NCBI GenBank assembly: GCA_951213105.1
Contig: OX578145.1
Location: forward strand, 8,585,691 to 8,649,690
DNA length: 64,000 nt
Direction of reading: 5' to 3'
From: Amaurobius ferox
Lineage: Eukaryota > Arthropoda > Arachnida > Araneae > Amaurobiidae
The notes under the pieces: generated by a model
Databases searched by the model: none
What the model was told of the DNA's origin: nothing
Seen by the model: the letters and a program-made list of their open reading frames with translations, nothing else
Program-made: the position numbers and the translations under genes
Shown: positions 50,421 through 62,672 of the stretch, piece after piece
Numbering within the stretch: position 1 is the first letter of the stretch
How the letters are laid out: each line of letters starts with the position of its first letter

Positions 50421-52899
50421 GAAGAAAATTCGCGAGACTTTTTACCTTGTTACAAGAACTGCTTAATGTATAATGACTAGACACTAGAGCCTTGGAGAAG
50501 ATGGGGGGAGATGGTTGCTTTTCCCTTTAAAATAGTTTGAGAGCATGGGAAATAGATCGGGCCATTGCGACCGTGCGGAGCTCATATTACCTCTGAATTC
50601 CTTCCTATTTGATTTTCCTTTTTTATCTGTTTGTTTTAATCGACTGTTGTCATTTTCAGTTCTTTTCTATTCATGTTTCTTGTTTGTATTTTTTACAGCT
50701 GGTTTAAACGTTTTGCATTCTTTTGTTACCGTTTTAGTAGGTTTACTCACCATTCAATTGTTTCTATTCGCTCTGCCATCCGTTCGTTCTCCTACCGCCC
50801 TGTTTTATTTCGGTGCATTTTTTATTTTCTGCTATAGAGCATGGGCACGTGACGTCACATGAACAATTTTGCCCTGACGTTTCGTGACATTTCCAAAACA
50901 AAATACTCGTTTGCCTGGCAGTATGGAAATTTTCATTGTTTCTGTATTAAAAACGGTTACTTTAGAAACTTACAATCGTTAAACCCCCAATTTTACTAAA
51001 TTTATCCTGTTTAATGGATATTTTTAATGAACCTGAAAATAAGATGTTCACTTTAATTAAATATATACACGAGTTTGTTTATGAAAAATCGTTACATATC
51101 TTTCCCTTCACATTCGCATATACATTGCAGAATTTGCTAGTCAATGTATACATCTTTAGAACGCTAGTGAGTGACCACAGTAAACATGAGTAGTAGTTTA
51201 TATTCACTTAAAATCACTTAAAGTGTACTTTAGCAAATGAAATCTTTAAATATATGTTGTTATTAAAGTATTCTAAATAACTTCGTTTCATTACAAAGAT
51301 AAATTTCGATGTTTAATGGGTTTAGTTTCAATTTTTATTTGCCATCATCGTTCGTTTACCATTATACTCTATGGTAAAAATAATGTCCTTTTGCCCTAAA
51401 AATAATGTCCTAATGACCCTTTGCTCTATTCTTTCTGTGCTCCTCGGTTTTTACTGTTTGTAGTTTCCTGTCTCGTCGGTTTTTCCTCTTTCATTTCACC
51501 TCGCGACCATGGCAACTTTTCTCCTACTTGTACCCAACGAATGTTTTTACCACGTATGCTATTCTGCTGCAGTTACCGAACTTATTTGAGTAAGGAAGGT
51601 CGCCTTTCTTGTTCGTCCCGTTGAAGAAGACTGTTATCTGACTTTGAAACGGGTCGACACCTATGTATTATTTATATGTATGCTGTATTTACGAAATGTT
51701 TATATTATTTTATTCTCATGGATAGGGTTTCAGCCATCGTCGGAGTTATGCTCTTAAGAAAGGAAACAAACCTGTTCGTGATGTCCGAATGAAAGCAAAA
51801 ACTACTCATTCGAAATGACAAGCGAACAGTCTAAACATTTTTCGTGTTCTTAACCGCTTCCTCCAGAGAATTCCGCGCGTCAAGAGTTCTCGGCACCGAC
51901 TCTCGATGTCACCTCGTGTTTCACCTATTCGTGAAACAAAGTTCGCGGCGCTTTCGTTTCATTTATGGGAAGCCTCTTTATTTCGGATCGACCCTTCAAC
52001 ACGAGTGACAGGACCCGCATTCTGTATGCGTTAAAACATTTTAGTCAAAAATAATTATTTATTTGATTACTCGAATAACATAACCTGATACTGTTAGTTT
52101 TTATTTTAAATCTTGAAAATATGTTAAGAGTTTTAAATATTATACATCTTTAAAAGTTTTGCATGTACAAAAGGGCCTTCGGGACAGTGGCCAAATTTGT
52201 TGAGTGATGTCTCTTTTTAATCTATTTGGTATGGGGGGGTATTGGCTGAATCAGGCTCCGGGAACATGTCCTTTCATCCGATAGACTTGATTAAACCAAA
52301 TAATGCGGTTCACACAGTTCTGTTTGGTCCCGATAGTTATTTTACACGGCAGGAGATAAAACTCCTTGAAAATGTCATAATACTTTGAGAATTCTAAAAA
52401 TAATGTTTTCTGTTCCAGACAGACGCATTCATTTGGGTCTGCACCGTAGGCAGGGAATGACATCGGAACTAGACATGACCCTTCAGCAATGTCGGTCTAC
52501 GGTTGTATTTCGCGAAATCATTTTGTTTTCGTGTTTCATATTGTGATTTTTTCATTTTGATATGGATTGCCTTTTAGATGGGCAGTTCTTTAGAAAAGGA
52601 CACATGAGTTCGCTGTTGTCTGTCTTTTTCTTCGAATGATTCTTTTATTCGGATTGTGAGCCAACGTATAGAAACAAAATGTTTTCAACATTTTAAAAAT
52701 GGATAGGGTTCCACTTTTTAATTAAGAAGCTAGTTCAAAGACTTCTAACAATCTTATCAAGTCATGCCAACATTCAGGTGGGGGACCTAGATTTTGATTC
52801 AACTTTTACTTCTGTATCCCATTTTTATCGCATCATTATTGCATACCGATCATTTACCGTATGGCGGTTTTAATGAGTCATGTTCGGTGGCGATCAAAG
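50421..52899. other. Unassigned region
   Basis: The open frames here (for example 50545-50862, hydrophobic and pyrimidine-rich) have no recognisable domain. GC rises at 51420-52020. No transposon end or tandem array was recognised. If a host gene lies in the second half of the window, this is one of the few free stretches, but I see no exon evidence. Confidence 0.4.
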
Positions 52900-53853
52900 G
52901 AGAAAGATCAATCATGCATAAAGAATTGATTATGAAGCACTTTTCAACTGAAATGCAATTTTATTTAAACATTTCTTAAATTCGATTCATTCAGCGCTGA
53001 TATTTTTAAAATTATCACAGTACTACAATCATTTATTTTACTTAAAAACACGGAGGTAAAAGTACTTTCTAACTCCATGCTAAAAACTTCATTGAAAAAG
53101 GCAATGCTATAAAATCGTCTGCTTCTCTATGTAAAATCAATGAATATTTCATTCATATCACCTATATTCCAGATTCCAGAGCTCAATAATTTTGCGTTAA
53201 AAAAATTCGGCAATTCTTATACAACTCATCTTACAGCTTGATGTGTTTACCTTCTGCATACGTTAAAATGAAGCTTCGTTGTAGAAATAATCAAAGTTGG
53301 ATGATCATTTAAACTCAAAAATAGTGTCATTGCGTTTTCTCAGAATATAGAGGCACAGAAAATACGCAAACATAAAGCGGTTTTAGGACGGATGCAACAC
53401 TCAATATAAATTTAAAAGAACTTTAAAAATCACGATTTTGACACTGGGAAAAGAGGTGGATGCCCTATTTTATTTTGAAGTGGGTCACGTGATATCTTCA
53501 TATAATATGGGTGTCAATATTATTTTAATTAAAAACCACTGAACCTATTTTGCTCAATTTTTTTTATATATTTTGTGATAATTTGAATATTCCTAAAATT
53601 TTAAAGCCATTTGCGAATTTTAACTTTTTGAAAAATGAGATCCCATAAGGTTCAATGTATTTCATTTTATTAACCCGGGTTCTATCGAAAACTAATTGGG
53701 TGATATGATTCATTTCCATTCCCATAGGTTCCACAGACCGTCTGAACAACATACTAAAATTTCATTTCGATAAAGTCATTTTTACGGCAGTTATCGGGAT
53801 GGAGAGATAGACAGAATGACCCAAACACTTTTCAACTATGTTGGAAAGTGTTA
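52900..53853 (-). mobile_element. Repeat A copy 8
   Basis: Minus orientation. The 3' end agaaagatcaatcatgcata is at the left, and the 5' end aacacttttcaactatgttg, then gaaagtgttaa, is at the right. It is shorter than copies 4 and 5 (about 0.95 kb) through loss of interior subrepeats, and the GTCY tract is nearly gone. Confidence 0.75.
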
Positions 53854-54437
53854 AAAATGTATCATTAAAAAAAATATATATATATTGGATCATAAATTAA
53901 AATAAAAGAAATGAAAAGTATTTAAGTTTTAAAAAATGATATATAGATTTTAGATATTCGTCTTTACTGCCGGGGCATCCCTCTGCTTTACGGATGCTAT
54001 AAACGCGTCACTTGCTGTGGCTTTTTCCCGACCTGCGTCTTTTCTTGTCTAAATTATTATTAGAGTCAATCTGATTTGGTTACACTTTTAAAACATGGAT
54101 CGCTCGTTGGGACTTTTCTTTCTATGCACTCGCGAGGTAGAGCGATGAAATCAAGTACCACTCCAGAAGGCACTTTTTAAGTGCCGGGTGGAATTCATTC
54201 TGTGTTTCCGGATGTTTTTTTAATGAACACCCAGACCGTCCGACTCATCCCGAGGAAGATGCTTTTTTTAATGTGTAAGAATTTGATTTGTACTGTTTTT
54301 GAAATGTTATTTTTGTCTCAAATGGATACACACAGAGGTATTATTTTTCATTCATTGACATATGTTGATATTTTGATTTTGACATTATGATTATAACATA
54401 GGGTAGATGAAGTGCTAGAAGTATGATTTAATGAGAA

Positions 54438-54505
54438 GTATGTTTTAATAGGAAAGTTTTAGACGTATGTTTTAATAGGAAAGTTTTAGACATACGTTTT
54501 AGTAT
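54438..54505 (+). repeat. 27-bp tandem repeat
   Basis: gtatgttttaataggaaagt with ttttagac occurs twice, with a third partial and diverged unit. Confidence 0.75.
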
Positions 54506-54629
54506 GGTGTTGAATGTGGATGTCGTCCCCACTGGGTTTCGGTCTAAATTGGGTGGGACTTCCCGGCGGTCTAAACATATATTTTACCTTTGGGTGGGTC
54601 GAACGGTCTGGGTCAAAAAAGAATAGGGT

Positions 54630-54662
54630 GCACAGGTTCCCAACCTGAATGGGAACCTGTGC
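54630..54662. other. Perfect 13-bp stem hairpin
   Basis: gcacaggttccca and its exact inverse flank a seven-base loop (acctgaa). GC-rich for this window. No T-run follows it. Function unknown. Confidence 0.6.
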
Positions 54663-55010
54663 TCTAAACACTATTCAAAATCACCCCAGGGGCTATTTCA
54701 TTTCTGCAGGGGCGATATATTCGAATGGGGGCGATAAGGGAGCATTTTGAAATGCTCTTGATAGTGCATTCTCAAATCTCTGCTCATACTGAGATGAGTT
54801 AAAATATTAGTGTTTAATTTTGTTTCAAAAAATAATTTAAAAAATAGCTGCTGTTTTTTAAATAGTTGATTTAAAAAAAAAAAAAAGTGGATTTTAGATG
54901 TTTGTCCGCAAATTGGTTTACAAACGAGACCAGGATGTTTTATTTTTTTAGATTTGCTCGTTTATTTTTACAGAGGAATTGGAATTTTTTGTGGTACAGT
55001 ATGATTTATA

Positions 55011-56496
55011 CAGAAGGTCGTTTGCACTTTATGGAAACGATTTTGATAATTAATTTTTTTGCATAAGGGGTCGAAAACCCAGGCCGTCCGCCTCATCCGA
55101 AGACATAGAGCAGCAAAAATGGGCAAGCTCCTGCAGCTTTGCTAGGCGCTCCTTTTAAACCTTCCTTGATTCCTTGAGTCCACAGCCATAACCGCCCCCA
55201 CCTCCATCCCAACAACCCCCTTGCACAAAGGGTGTATTTCATGCCACGATTTGCTTCTATCTGATAGCCTTGATTCTTGACTATAGCTCTAGTTCGAATT
55301 TTCCATGAAAATAAACTTTTTCTTGCACCGTTATGTGAATTTTAGCCCACTCCTTTTGGGTCGTTTTCCAAAGTTCGTTCAGTGTTCTTGGATGCCGCTT
55401 TCCTAAGGCTCGTTTTAACAAACCGAAAGCGCAAAAGTCCATAGGAGAAGCTTCAGGTGATTTTACAGATATTTCATTAAATGGGATACATTTTATTCCT
55501 ATTTCTGATTCTTTCTTTACTAAATATGCTGCAGTTGACTTAGACTTGTGACTAGAGGCTTTGTATTGATGTCCTTTCCATGTAAGGCTGGAATTTCTTC
55601 TTCAGAAATTGGTTCTAAAATATTTACTGATAGTAGAGTGAATTAATTTTAGTTTTACTTGAGACTTTTTTGAGTTTTAATTTACCGTTGTAACAAAATC
55701 CTGCAACTATCATGAATCCCTTTGGGAACTTTTCTGTACATTGACGAAGCCATTTCTTACGGTCATTTTCGTCAGTTGAGCTACAGCCGGTGTACACAGG
55801 TGTAGACCGGCTGTGGTTGAGCAATAGAAAATTGCTCCTTTTTTATTACAGTCACTTAAATACACCCATGCCTCATCGAGTGTTACCATAAATTTCCATT
55901 TATCAGCAACTAGGTGTTTTTCATATAATTTTTTACAATTTGTTTTTCTTTCCGCAATATGCTTTGACAAAAGCAGATGAACTTTAGATTTAAACATCTT
56001 TTTTAACTTCAAATCTTTATGAATGATTTTACTTACAGTACCAGAAGACATTCCCAGTTTCGATGCAATGGATCTTTGAGTCGGTGGATTTTCTTTTAGG
56101 ATCAGAGACTTCGCTTTCTTGATATTTACTCGTGTTCGAACAGTCTTAGGATGCGACTTTGCGGACATTTTTTCATTTTTACTTTCATCGAGACCCTTTT
56201 TCCCATTCAAATGTAATATATTAAAAATACCTTTCTTTGAAATGCAATAACCTCGATTTTTACACCGCTTTACAATTTGTTGATACGAATATTTTTCCTC
56301 GGAAATCGCATTTACTTAACCTTCCAGCCATCTATCAATTTCAGGAGCCATTTTCAAAATAAATCTTTTATTCTACATTCTAATCAAAACAAAAGAGCAG
56401 CAAACGATTAAATTGAAAATGCCAAATCTTTATCTCAAAATGCTAACGAGAAACATAAATACAAAATCGTTTCCATAAACTGTGAATGACCTTTTG
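55011..56496 (-). mobile_element. mariner-like transposon, full length by its ends
   Basis: The ends are cagaaggtcgtttgcacttt on the left and, inverted, caaaaggtcattcacagttt on the right. Both are followed by atggaaacgattttg, and both are flanked by TA (55009-55010 and 56497-56498). The 1486-bp element includes the whole transposase on the minus strand. About 200 bp at 55050-55260 look foreign to the family and carry the cccaggccgtccgcctcatc motif. Confidence 0.85.
55270..56351 (-). pseudogene. mariner-like transposase, nearly complete but broken
   Basis: The start MAPEIDRWLEG at 56351 runs into a stop after 11 residues, then reads on to YSYQQIVKRCKNRGYCISKK. The main frame (56210-55710) carries a second helix-turn-helix region (PPTQRSIASKLGMSSGTVSK) and the first catalytic Asp in KWKFMVTLDEAWVYLSDCNK. 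A frame change near 55780 leads to FPKGFMIVAGFCYNGKLKLK. The last catalytic region is KSPEASPMDFCAFGLLKRAL near 55440, where the second D of PMD fits a mariner-type third acidic residue. Length is about 345 residues, normal for mariner-like proteins. At least one stop and two frameshifts disable it. The copy at 13.9-14.4 kb is a close relative. Confidence 0.87.
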
Positions 56497-56498
56497 TA

Positions 56499-57650
56499 GT
56501 GCTATTAGAATTTTACATAATTAAGAAAATACTGAGATGCGTAACATAACGAAGCTGGAATGTAAAACAAAGTGAAAACAGATAATTTTATATACATGAT
56601 TATGGAGTAACTCAAATCAAACGAGTCATGTCATCATTGGATTGTCTCTGTGTATGGATTTTTAATATTAGAAAAAAGAATATAATTTTAATCCATATAA
56701 TTTACACTTGAATTATTTAATGAATTTTTATTTGTAAGAATCAGTGCTCATGGATATATTAATTGTATGTTAATAAATATTAACATAAAATTTATTTATA
56801 TTTATTAATGTATTTATTTTCTTAATATGGCAGGGCCCTGTGACCGGCTGTTGTGTGCACATCTTGGCACTGAATGCGTCTGCACGATGCCGACACTTGC
56901 TCCAGCTTCATGACAGGAGATTGAAAGGTGGGTGCCCAGATTTTGAATCTCATGTTTTAAATATTTCTATTGAAGTAAAAATTATGTATTTGAATGTTGA
57001 AATTATATATGAAACAGGGCTGAACAATTCCATACCTTATACAGAAATTTTTAAATTTGGAGGATTATCAATTGTAAAATAGAAATTAGGTTTTTTAAGA
57101 GAAACTTTTGATATATAAGTTAGATATTTTGGTCGACCTTCTTAATCTAATAGTTGCAGAACAGATTTAACGATGGGTATGGAACGCTCGTTCAATTGCT
57201 TTCAGATCGTTCATGTTGGAATATGCTAGGAAGTTATCAATGATAAACCATTAGTATCCTTTTCTTGCAGTAAAAGCAATTATTAAAATGCCTTGAATGT
57301 ATTTTCTTATATTTCAGAAGTTATCCAAACTTAGTAGTTGAAATCATAGGTCATGGAAAAGGATTTAATGTTCTCGAAGCATCTCAGATACTTGAATTTT
57401 CCCAATAGCACCTGGTTTCAACTAGCTTGTTTAATTTTTAAACTCATGTTTGGTCTTGTCAATAATTAGATGGAAATTCCATATCCACCTAAATTGAAAA
57501 TATATTCTGGTTTATAATGTATTCTGCTACATTTGTAGCGAATGCACTCTGCAGAAACAACGGGAAAACATCACTGATTCTGTAAATGCTTATTTTGGAA
57601 TTAAGCTTGGACACTAAGATACTTTTGGGTTCCCCATATTGTTTGCAAAA
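56499..57650. other. Unassigned, with one weak exon-like segment
   Basis: 56831-56929 is GC-rich and bounded by acceptor-like tatggcag and donor-like aaag|gtgggt sequences. One frame reads PCDRLLCAHLGTECVCTMPT, a cysteine pattern that recalls follistatin-type modules. It meets a stop soon after, so this is not claimed as a gene. The rest is AT-rich with nothing recognised. Confidence 0.25.
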
Positions 57651-57653
57651 CCC

Positions 57654-57710
57654 AGTGGCGGCTCGTGAGCTACATGTAGAGGGAGGCGCTCATCTATGTA
57701 TTTATGTATG
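57654..57710 (+). repeat. hAT-like terminus (cagtggcggctcgtg)
   Basis: cagtggcggctcgtgagcta followed by gagggaggcgctc looks like a hAT end. No matching opposite end was found downstream, so the element is truncated or runs undetected. Confidence 0.45.
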
Positions 57711-58560
57711 TATATCCTTCAGTTAGTGCCAACTACATCTTTTAGAATTCGAGTTCGTTGTTTGTCTGGCACTGATAAATTGGTTCCGGCGTTACTTTAA
57801 AACAGCTGTATGCCAAATCATAATTTTACTTGCTCTGATATATGTTGTGCAAGTTTCCTTAAAATGAATAAGGGCCTATTGCAAATGGCCCTATTGCATG
57901 GAAATTATTTGAATACATTTCTAAATAAATTTGTATCAAATTTGTAAAAATTAGATACTCTCAGTCGTATGCATGTGTAGTATTTTTTTTATGATTAGCA
58001 CAAACTTTTTGCACCCAAAATGCACACAATTTTTCTCATATACACTCTACGACTAACAGTTTTGTACCTCACCATCCTTGTAACCCAAACAGTAAAATAA
58101 TTAGAGAGCGAAAACCAACTAAATATACGGCCGTTTATATGTAGAAACGAAAGAACTATTTTTAATACACAAGTTTAAGAATAAATTTGGAATTTACAGA
58201 AAATTCTTATGCTTTATGCTTATCTCTATTCATCTTTAAAATGATACTAGCGAGTTCTGCCTACTAGCAGCCACTATATATAGCAACTGGTTTTTATAGC
58301 AATAAGTAGTTAGCCCGTTGCGTGGGTGCAACAAAACTGGATCAAAGTTTAGAGTGAGCAGATCGAGTGGGTCCATTATAGAGTAGAAAATACAGTGTGA
58401 AAATTGCATCGAAATCGGAGCAAGAGTCACTAAGATAGATAGAAAAGTAAATATGAAAAAGAGGGGGGTCTCCCCTCTTCCACCACGGTTGTTCCATATT
58501 ACATAATAACAGACAATGTTTGTGTGTCGATGTGTTTGTGTAAGGTCTGTAGCGGAAAAT
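57711..58560. other. Unassigned
   Basis: No repeat unit or domain recognised. Minus-strand open frames of 110 and 132 codons (58568-58236, 58740-58342) overlap in different phases and show no family motif. Confidence 0.35.
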
Positions 58561-58599
58561 GTAAACATCGTACGGCTTTGAAATATCGTACACTGGTAT

Positions 58600-59290
58600 T
58601 TCAGGAACCAAGGCTATGCATTTTTTGTAAAACCAAAATATGAAATTGAGGCTACTTAAAGTAAAAGTTACGCCCAGGGGGTTGACACAATAAGGTTGTA
58701 TATCTAAATGATTGCCACTGCCAGAATCTAAATCGTTCAATTAGTAGGCGAAATAAGAAATTTGGGGGGGGGGGGGGGGCTAACTGAACTGAAAGTTACG
58801 CTCAGGGAGTTGACACAAAGGTTACATGTACAAATGGTGCCGGGAATATAGTCACCAGCGGAATCAAAATCTCTCAATTAGGAGCCGAGATGGGAAATTA
58901 GAGGGGGAATACTTAAAGTAAAAGTTGCACCCAGGGGATTGATGCGAAAGAGATGTATATTCAGATGGTACAAAGACTGTAGTTACCAGAATATTCAAAA
59001 TCGCTCAATTTAGGAACCAAGATGTAAAACCGTGCGGGCTATTTAAACTAAAAGTTACTCTTAGGGGGATTTGAATAAAAGAATATGCATGTCCAGGCGA
59101 TACACTTATAGATAGTGCAGAGACTATAGCCACCAGTAGATTCAAAATTGCTTAATTAGGAAGTGAGATGAGAAATTTTAAGACTACCTCAAGTAAAATT
59201 TAGGCCCAGGGAGTATTGGAGCAATATTGGTTTTCAATGAAATTAGAAGCAAAACCAGGAGGATTGAGTAGTCGCCAGTGAAGGGAGGGG
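58600..59290 (+). repeat. Degenerate tandem repeat, about 130-bp unit, five copies
   Basis: aaaagttacgcccaggg and variants recur at about 58663, 58791, 58920, 59050 and 59192. The blocks ttgacacaa, gt(c/t)accag..., tcaattaggagcc and gagatgggaaatt follow in the same order. A G-run ends some units (16 G at 58764-58779; another near 59288). Divergence between units is high, so the array is old. Confidence 0.8.
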
Positions 59291-60660
59291 GGGGGGGGGA
59301 ATTTTAAGGAAAACAACGTCAGATCAAAAAATCAAGTATCAGGGTGAAAATTTATTTTTAACATTCTTTAACAAATATTTATAATTTTTTCAATCTTTAA
59401 TGTTAAATAGCTGAAAAAGTAAGACAGCTGAGTATGTCAAGAGACCCCCCTCAGACAACACATTTCTGAAAGTGTCACTAAAAATGTCCATGGGTATGCC
59501 ACAAATGCAATTCTCGTGACTTTTAAACAATTAAGAGGTCAAACGCATTGAAATTTGTCACAAACAAAGCATAGAACGACCCTAAATTAGAAATGATCCC
59601 CTTTCCAAAGGACAGAACTAACCTACATAAGAAATGACCCCCCCCCCCCCCCAGGGCACTTACGGAGCGAAATAGTTTCATTAAGTAATACAGCTGGGTG
59701 GGTCAAGTGACTCGTCAAACTAAACTGAGCGCCCCAAACAATGCATTATTCTACCGAAGACGAAGAACAGAACCCTCCAAAATACCATAAATAACCCCCA
59801 CTTATTCAATTAAGTAAAAAGTGCAAAATATGTATCGAAACTTTTTTGAATTTCTATTTTCTGTGTCTAATACTAAACTATTTTGTCATGAACCAAAACT
59901 GAAAGAACTAGGTCAATAGAATTAATAAAATAAATCACACACACAGAATTACACACACATAAATACAGTAATTTGTTTTCAAATATTTATTTAAACATCC
60001 AACTTTATTATTTTAAAAAGAAGCGAGAGAGAGAACACACATTTATCAAGAGAAATTCGAGGCCAAATTAGCGAAACTTAGACAATTTGAGTCAGTCGTT
60101 CACAGTATTAGTTTCTTCTTTGGCAAAAAGCGCTGAAACCGACGCGGCTCATATAGGATTGCAATATTGCAATGTCTGTTTTTTTAACTCGAATTTCTAT
60201 TGCCGCTATATTAACATACCATTCGTTCTATCAGCCAGAGGCGATAAAGGGAAGCGACCCTCATTAAAAATCCCTCGTCTTTCCCTGTAATGCAGTATTT
60301 TCCCCTATAGATTTAACATGGTATGAAAAAAGCACAGGATTCTTTTTTGAAGAGTCAGAGCTTTAGTGCTGCCATCTAGTGACAATTTCATCACTTATTT
60401 CCAATAATTCGACTTTCAGTTGAAATAAAATTTAGATAATTTCTTTAAAAATTGTATATAACCTATATAACTAGAATTATTTGAGGTGCTTGATTAAGGG
60501 GGTCCGTGCGTCCCTATGCCCTTTCTGAATAACCTCCCCTGGCAAAACCTGTATACAGTGCTTACAACAGTGGGAAAATGGGGATGTGAAATGCTTAAAT
60601 TTTGGTGTACCTATAGTGTGGAGAGAATTATGAAATCACCATAATAATTGTTATTTTTGT
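59291..60660. other. Unassigned
   Basis: It has C-rich tracts at about 59639-59652 and (CA)n at about 59937-59960. No gene recognised. Confidence 0.4.
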
Positions 60661-60667
60661 GTTGTGA

Positions 60668-60898
60668 ATGTGAAAGGCTTTAGCCACTGCAAGAAGCATA
60701 AGTAGGAATATCGGATATGGAATCGCAAGGCAACCTGTGCCACATAGTGTAGATGTATCCATATCACTGTTTACCACACTGTCTAACCATACATTGTCAG
60801 ATGTTGAAAAAATGCAAGACTTGGAGTGTAGCACAGATGGTTGCAGTGGAAGTAAATATGAAAAAGGCTTTTCAACACCTGAACATTTGTATCTATGT
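60668..60898 (+). CDS. Exon-like open frame, identity unknown
   Basis: After an acceptor-like tatttttgtgttgtgaatg followed by tgaaag, the frame from 60669 reads ALATARSISRNIGYGIARQP, then VPHSVDVSISLFTTLSNHTL, SDVEKMQDLECSTDGCSGSK and YEKGFSTPEHLYLC, ending at a TAA. There is no in-frame ATG, so it would be an internal or last exon. The composition is protein-like and not repeat-like. I know no family that fits. A chance open frame cannot be excluded. Confidence 0.25.
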
Positions 60899-60957
60899 TA
60901 AAAATAAAAAAAATTGTCTGAAGCCAAAATCTAAAATAACAATTATCGGACAAGAGA

Positions 60958-61140
60958 GTGGGGGGAAGTCACCATACTTTGGCTAAGATGAAGAACTTGG
61001 ATACTGCAATAACATACCTGGACTTCTTATCCATGGGACGTCCAAAATATCGACCAGAAAATTGGCAGCTTCTCATAGACAGCTTCACTAGAAGCTTGAA
61101 ATGTGTTTTATTGCATAATGGTAAGTGCGTTTTATTGTAT
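60958..61140 (+). CDS. Second exon-like open frame with a donor-like end
   Basis: In another phase, shortly downstream, the frame reads SHHTLAKMKNLDTAITYLDF, then LSMGRPKYRPENWQLLIDSF and TRSLKCVLLHNG, ending at aatg|gtaagtgcg, a good splice-donor match at about 61122. The next 24 bases duplicate the end of the segment (ttttattg-ataatggtaa), giving two donor-like sites. It may belong with the preceding frame, or both may come from an unrecognised mobile element. Confidence 0.25.
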
Positions 61141-62350
61141 AATGGTAACGGCTACGCACCTCTTCCAATTCTCTTCATTCTCTCTTTCCTTCGAATTGTT
61201 TGTTAAAGTGAAGCAGAATGGATGTTAAGTTGAAATGTTTTGAAATTACCAAAATGAATGGATAATATTCTCACTGCAAGAGAGATATGTGTTATTGGAT
61301 TGATGATTTTTTAATGGTTATTTGGATAAGAAATGTGGTTAAAATTAGTTTCATGACATAAACTCGTCATTGAGGGTGATGATTAGCAAAGTTTGTTGTC
61401 TATCTACTTTTAGTTACATGGCTGCTATAATTGTGTATCTGGACCTTTTGTTTAAGGTCATTATAGGGACAAATGTTGGCATTTTGTCCACTCTGCAGAA
61501 ACCATGATTGAAAATTTCTATAATTATGCTCATTTTTAAATATTTACTACAGTTACCTCCAGTAACTCCAGTGACTCTTATTTTATCTTATTGCCTAAAA
61601 CCACACAGATGTGTCTGTTCTTCACTAACATGGGAAATGTAGTATCCATTTCGGCATGTCTAGTCTGTTTATATTGCGAAAAATGAATGTACACAACACT
61701 ATGAAACTTCAATTTTATATTATCTTATAAAATATTACCTTATTAAAATTAGTTTATGATCATAATTTATTGAAAATGATAAGTTCACTTTATAACTCTT
61801 AAGATACCATGTGCATGAAGATGGTTTGTAATGTAATGGGCGAAAATTCGTGGCAACTACAGAGTGACTGAAGAGAAGAAAGTCATGATTAAAAATTTGT
61901 AGTTTTTCAGCCATTTCTTATAGATATTTGGGTTTTTTAAAGTTATGTATTTAAAATGAAAACTATAATTAATAATTTTATGTATTTAATATGTGGATAA
62001 ATTCTTTAATGGTTTGCGGTAAGCAATTTATATCATGTTAAAGTGGTCACTAATGATGCACAATACTAATGGGTGGCCCCATACTCAATTTCTAAATCAT
62101 TTTTTGCATTAAAATGAATCATTTCTTTTTTTTTTCCTTCAGGTTTGAGATTTCAAAATATTCAAGATGAAATTTAGTTAGGAGTGAACAAATTGTGTTT
62201 ACTTTGGTAAGAATATTTTAAATGTGAATCTGAGCTTTTAATACAAAATTTTATCCATTCTCTATATATTATAGTTTGTAATGCACTTGAGATAATGCTT
62301 GCCTTTATATTGAAAATGTAGATTAAGAGTGACTCTGTTTGCTGTTCTAT
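61141..62350. other. Unassigned AT-rich DNA
   Basis: No coding or repeat recognised. Could be intronic if the exon-like frames upstream are real. Confidence 0.35.
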
Positions 62351-62356
62351 GTTCTA

Positions 62357-62405
62357 TTGGGCTGATGGAAAAGTAATTACGTTTGCTCTATAAAGAGGAA
62401 ACATT
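62357..62405 (+). repeat. Possible mariner-type terminal fragment
   Basis: ttgggctgatggaaaagtaa followed by ttacgttt resembles a mariner end. No partner or transposase was found. Confidence 0.35.
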
Positions 62406-62515
62406 TTTTTTTAGAAATTTTTTTTATTTAAACAATTAAATTTCTAAATAATGAATAATAATAACCAAATAATAAGAGTTTCAATAAAAATAGAAATTTA
62501 TAAACATAACATAAC

Positions 62516-62672
62516 GTGTTGTGTTTGTCTATCTGCTAATGTATGTATCCACTCCAACTTAAAAACTATCTGAGCTAATTTGGTGAAATGTGGTAAATAA
62601 ATCACTGTGTATTATGTAGCTGATTAGAAGTATTTGATGCTATTGAAAAAAAAAAAAAAAAAAAAAAAAAAA
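62516..62672 (+). repeat. gtctatctg/ctgagctaatttggtgaaat fragment and poly-A
   Basis: A phrase similar to the 11.85-12.07 kb repeat (tgtttgtctatctgctaatg, then ctgagctaatttggtgaaat) is followed about 70 bp later by 28 A residues at about 62645-62672. Confidence 0.4.

Larger units (their letters stand above)
53860..55008. other. Unassigned with small repeats
   Basis: It contains a 27-bp tandem (tatgttttaataggaaagtt) at about 54438-54505 and a 13-bp-stem perfect hairpin at 54630-54662. The cccagaccgtccgactc motif is at 54229-54246, and a diverged inverted form is near 54594-54612. No gene recognised. Confidence 0.45.

Noticed and set aside
50545..50862. A 105-codon hydrophobic frame as a membrane protein gene
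   Set aside because: Pyrimidine-rich DNA alone gives Phe/Leu/Ser-rich translations; no promoter, splice sites or family motif support it.
56831..56929. A follistatin-like exon (PCDRLLCAHLGTEC)
   Set aside because: Only a short cysteine pattern, with a stop soon after and alternative frames equally open.
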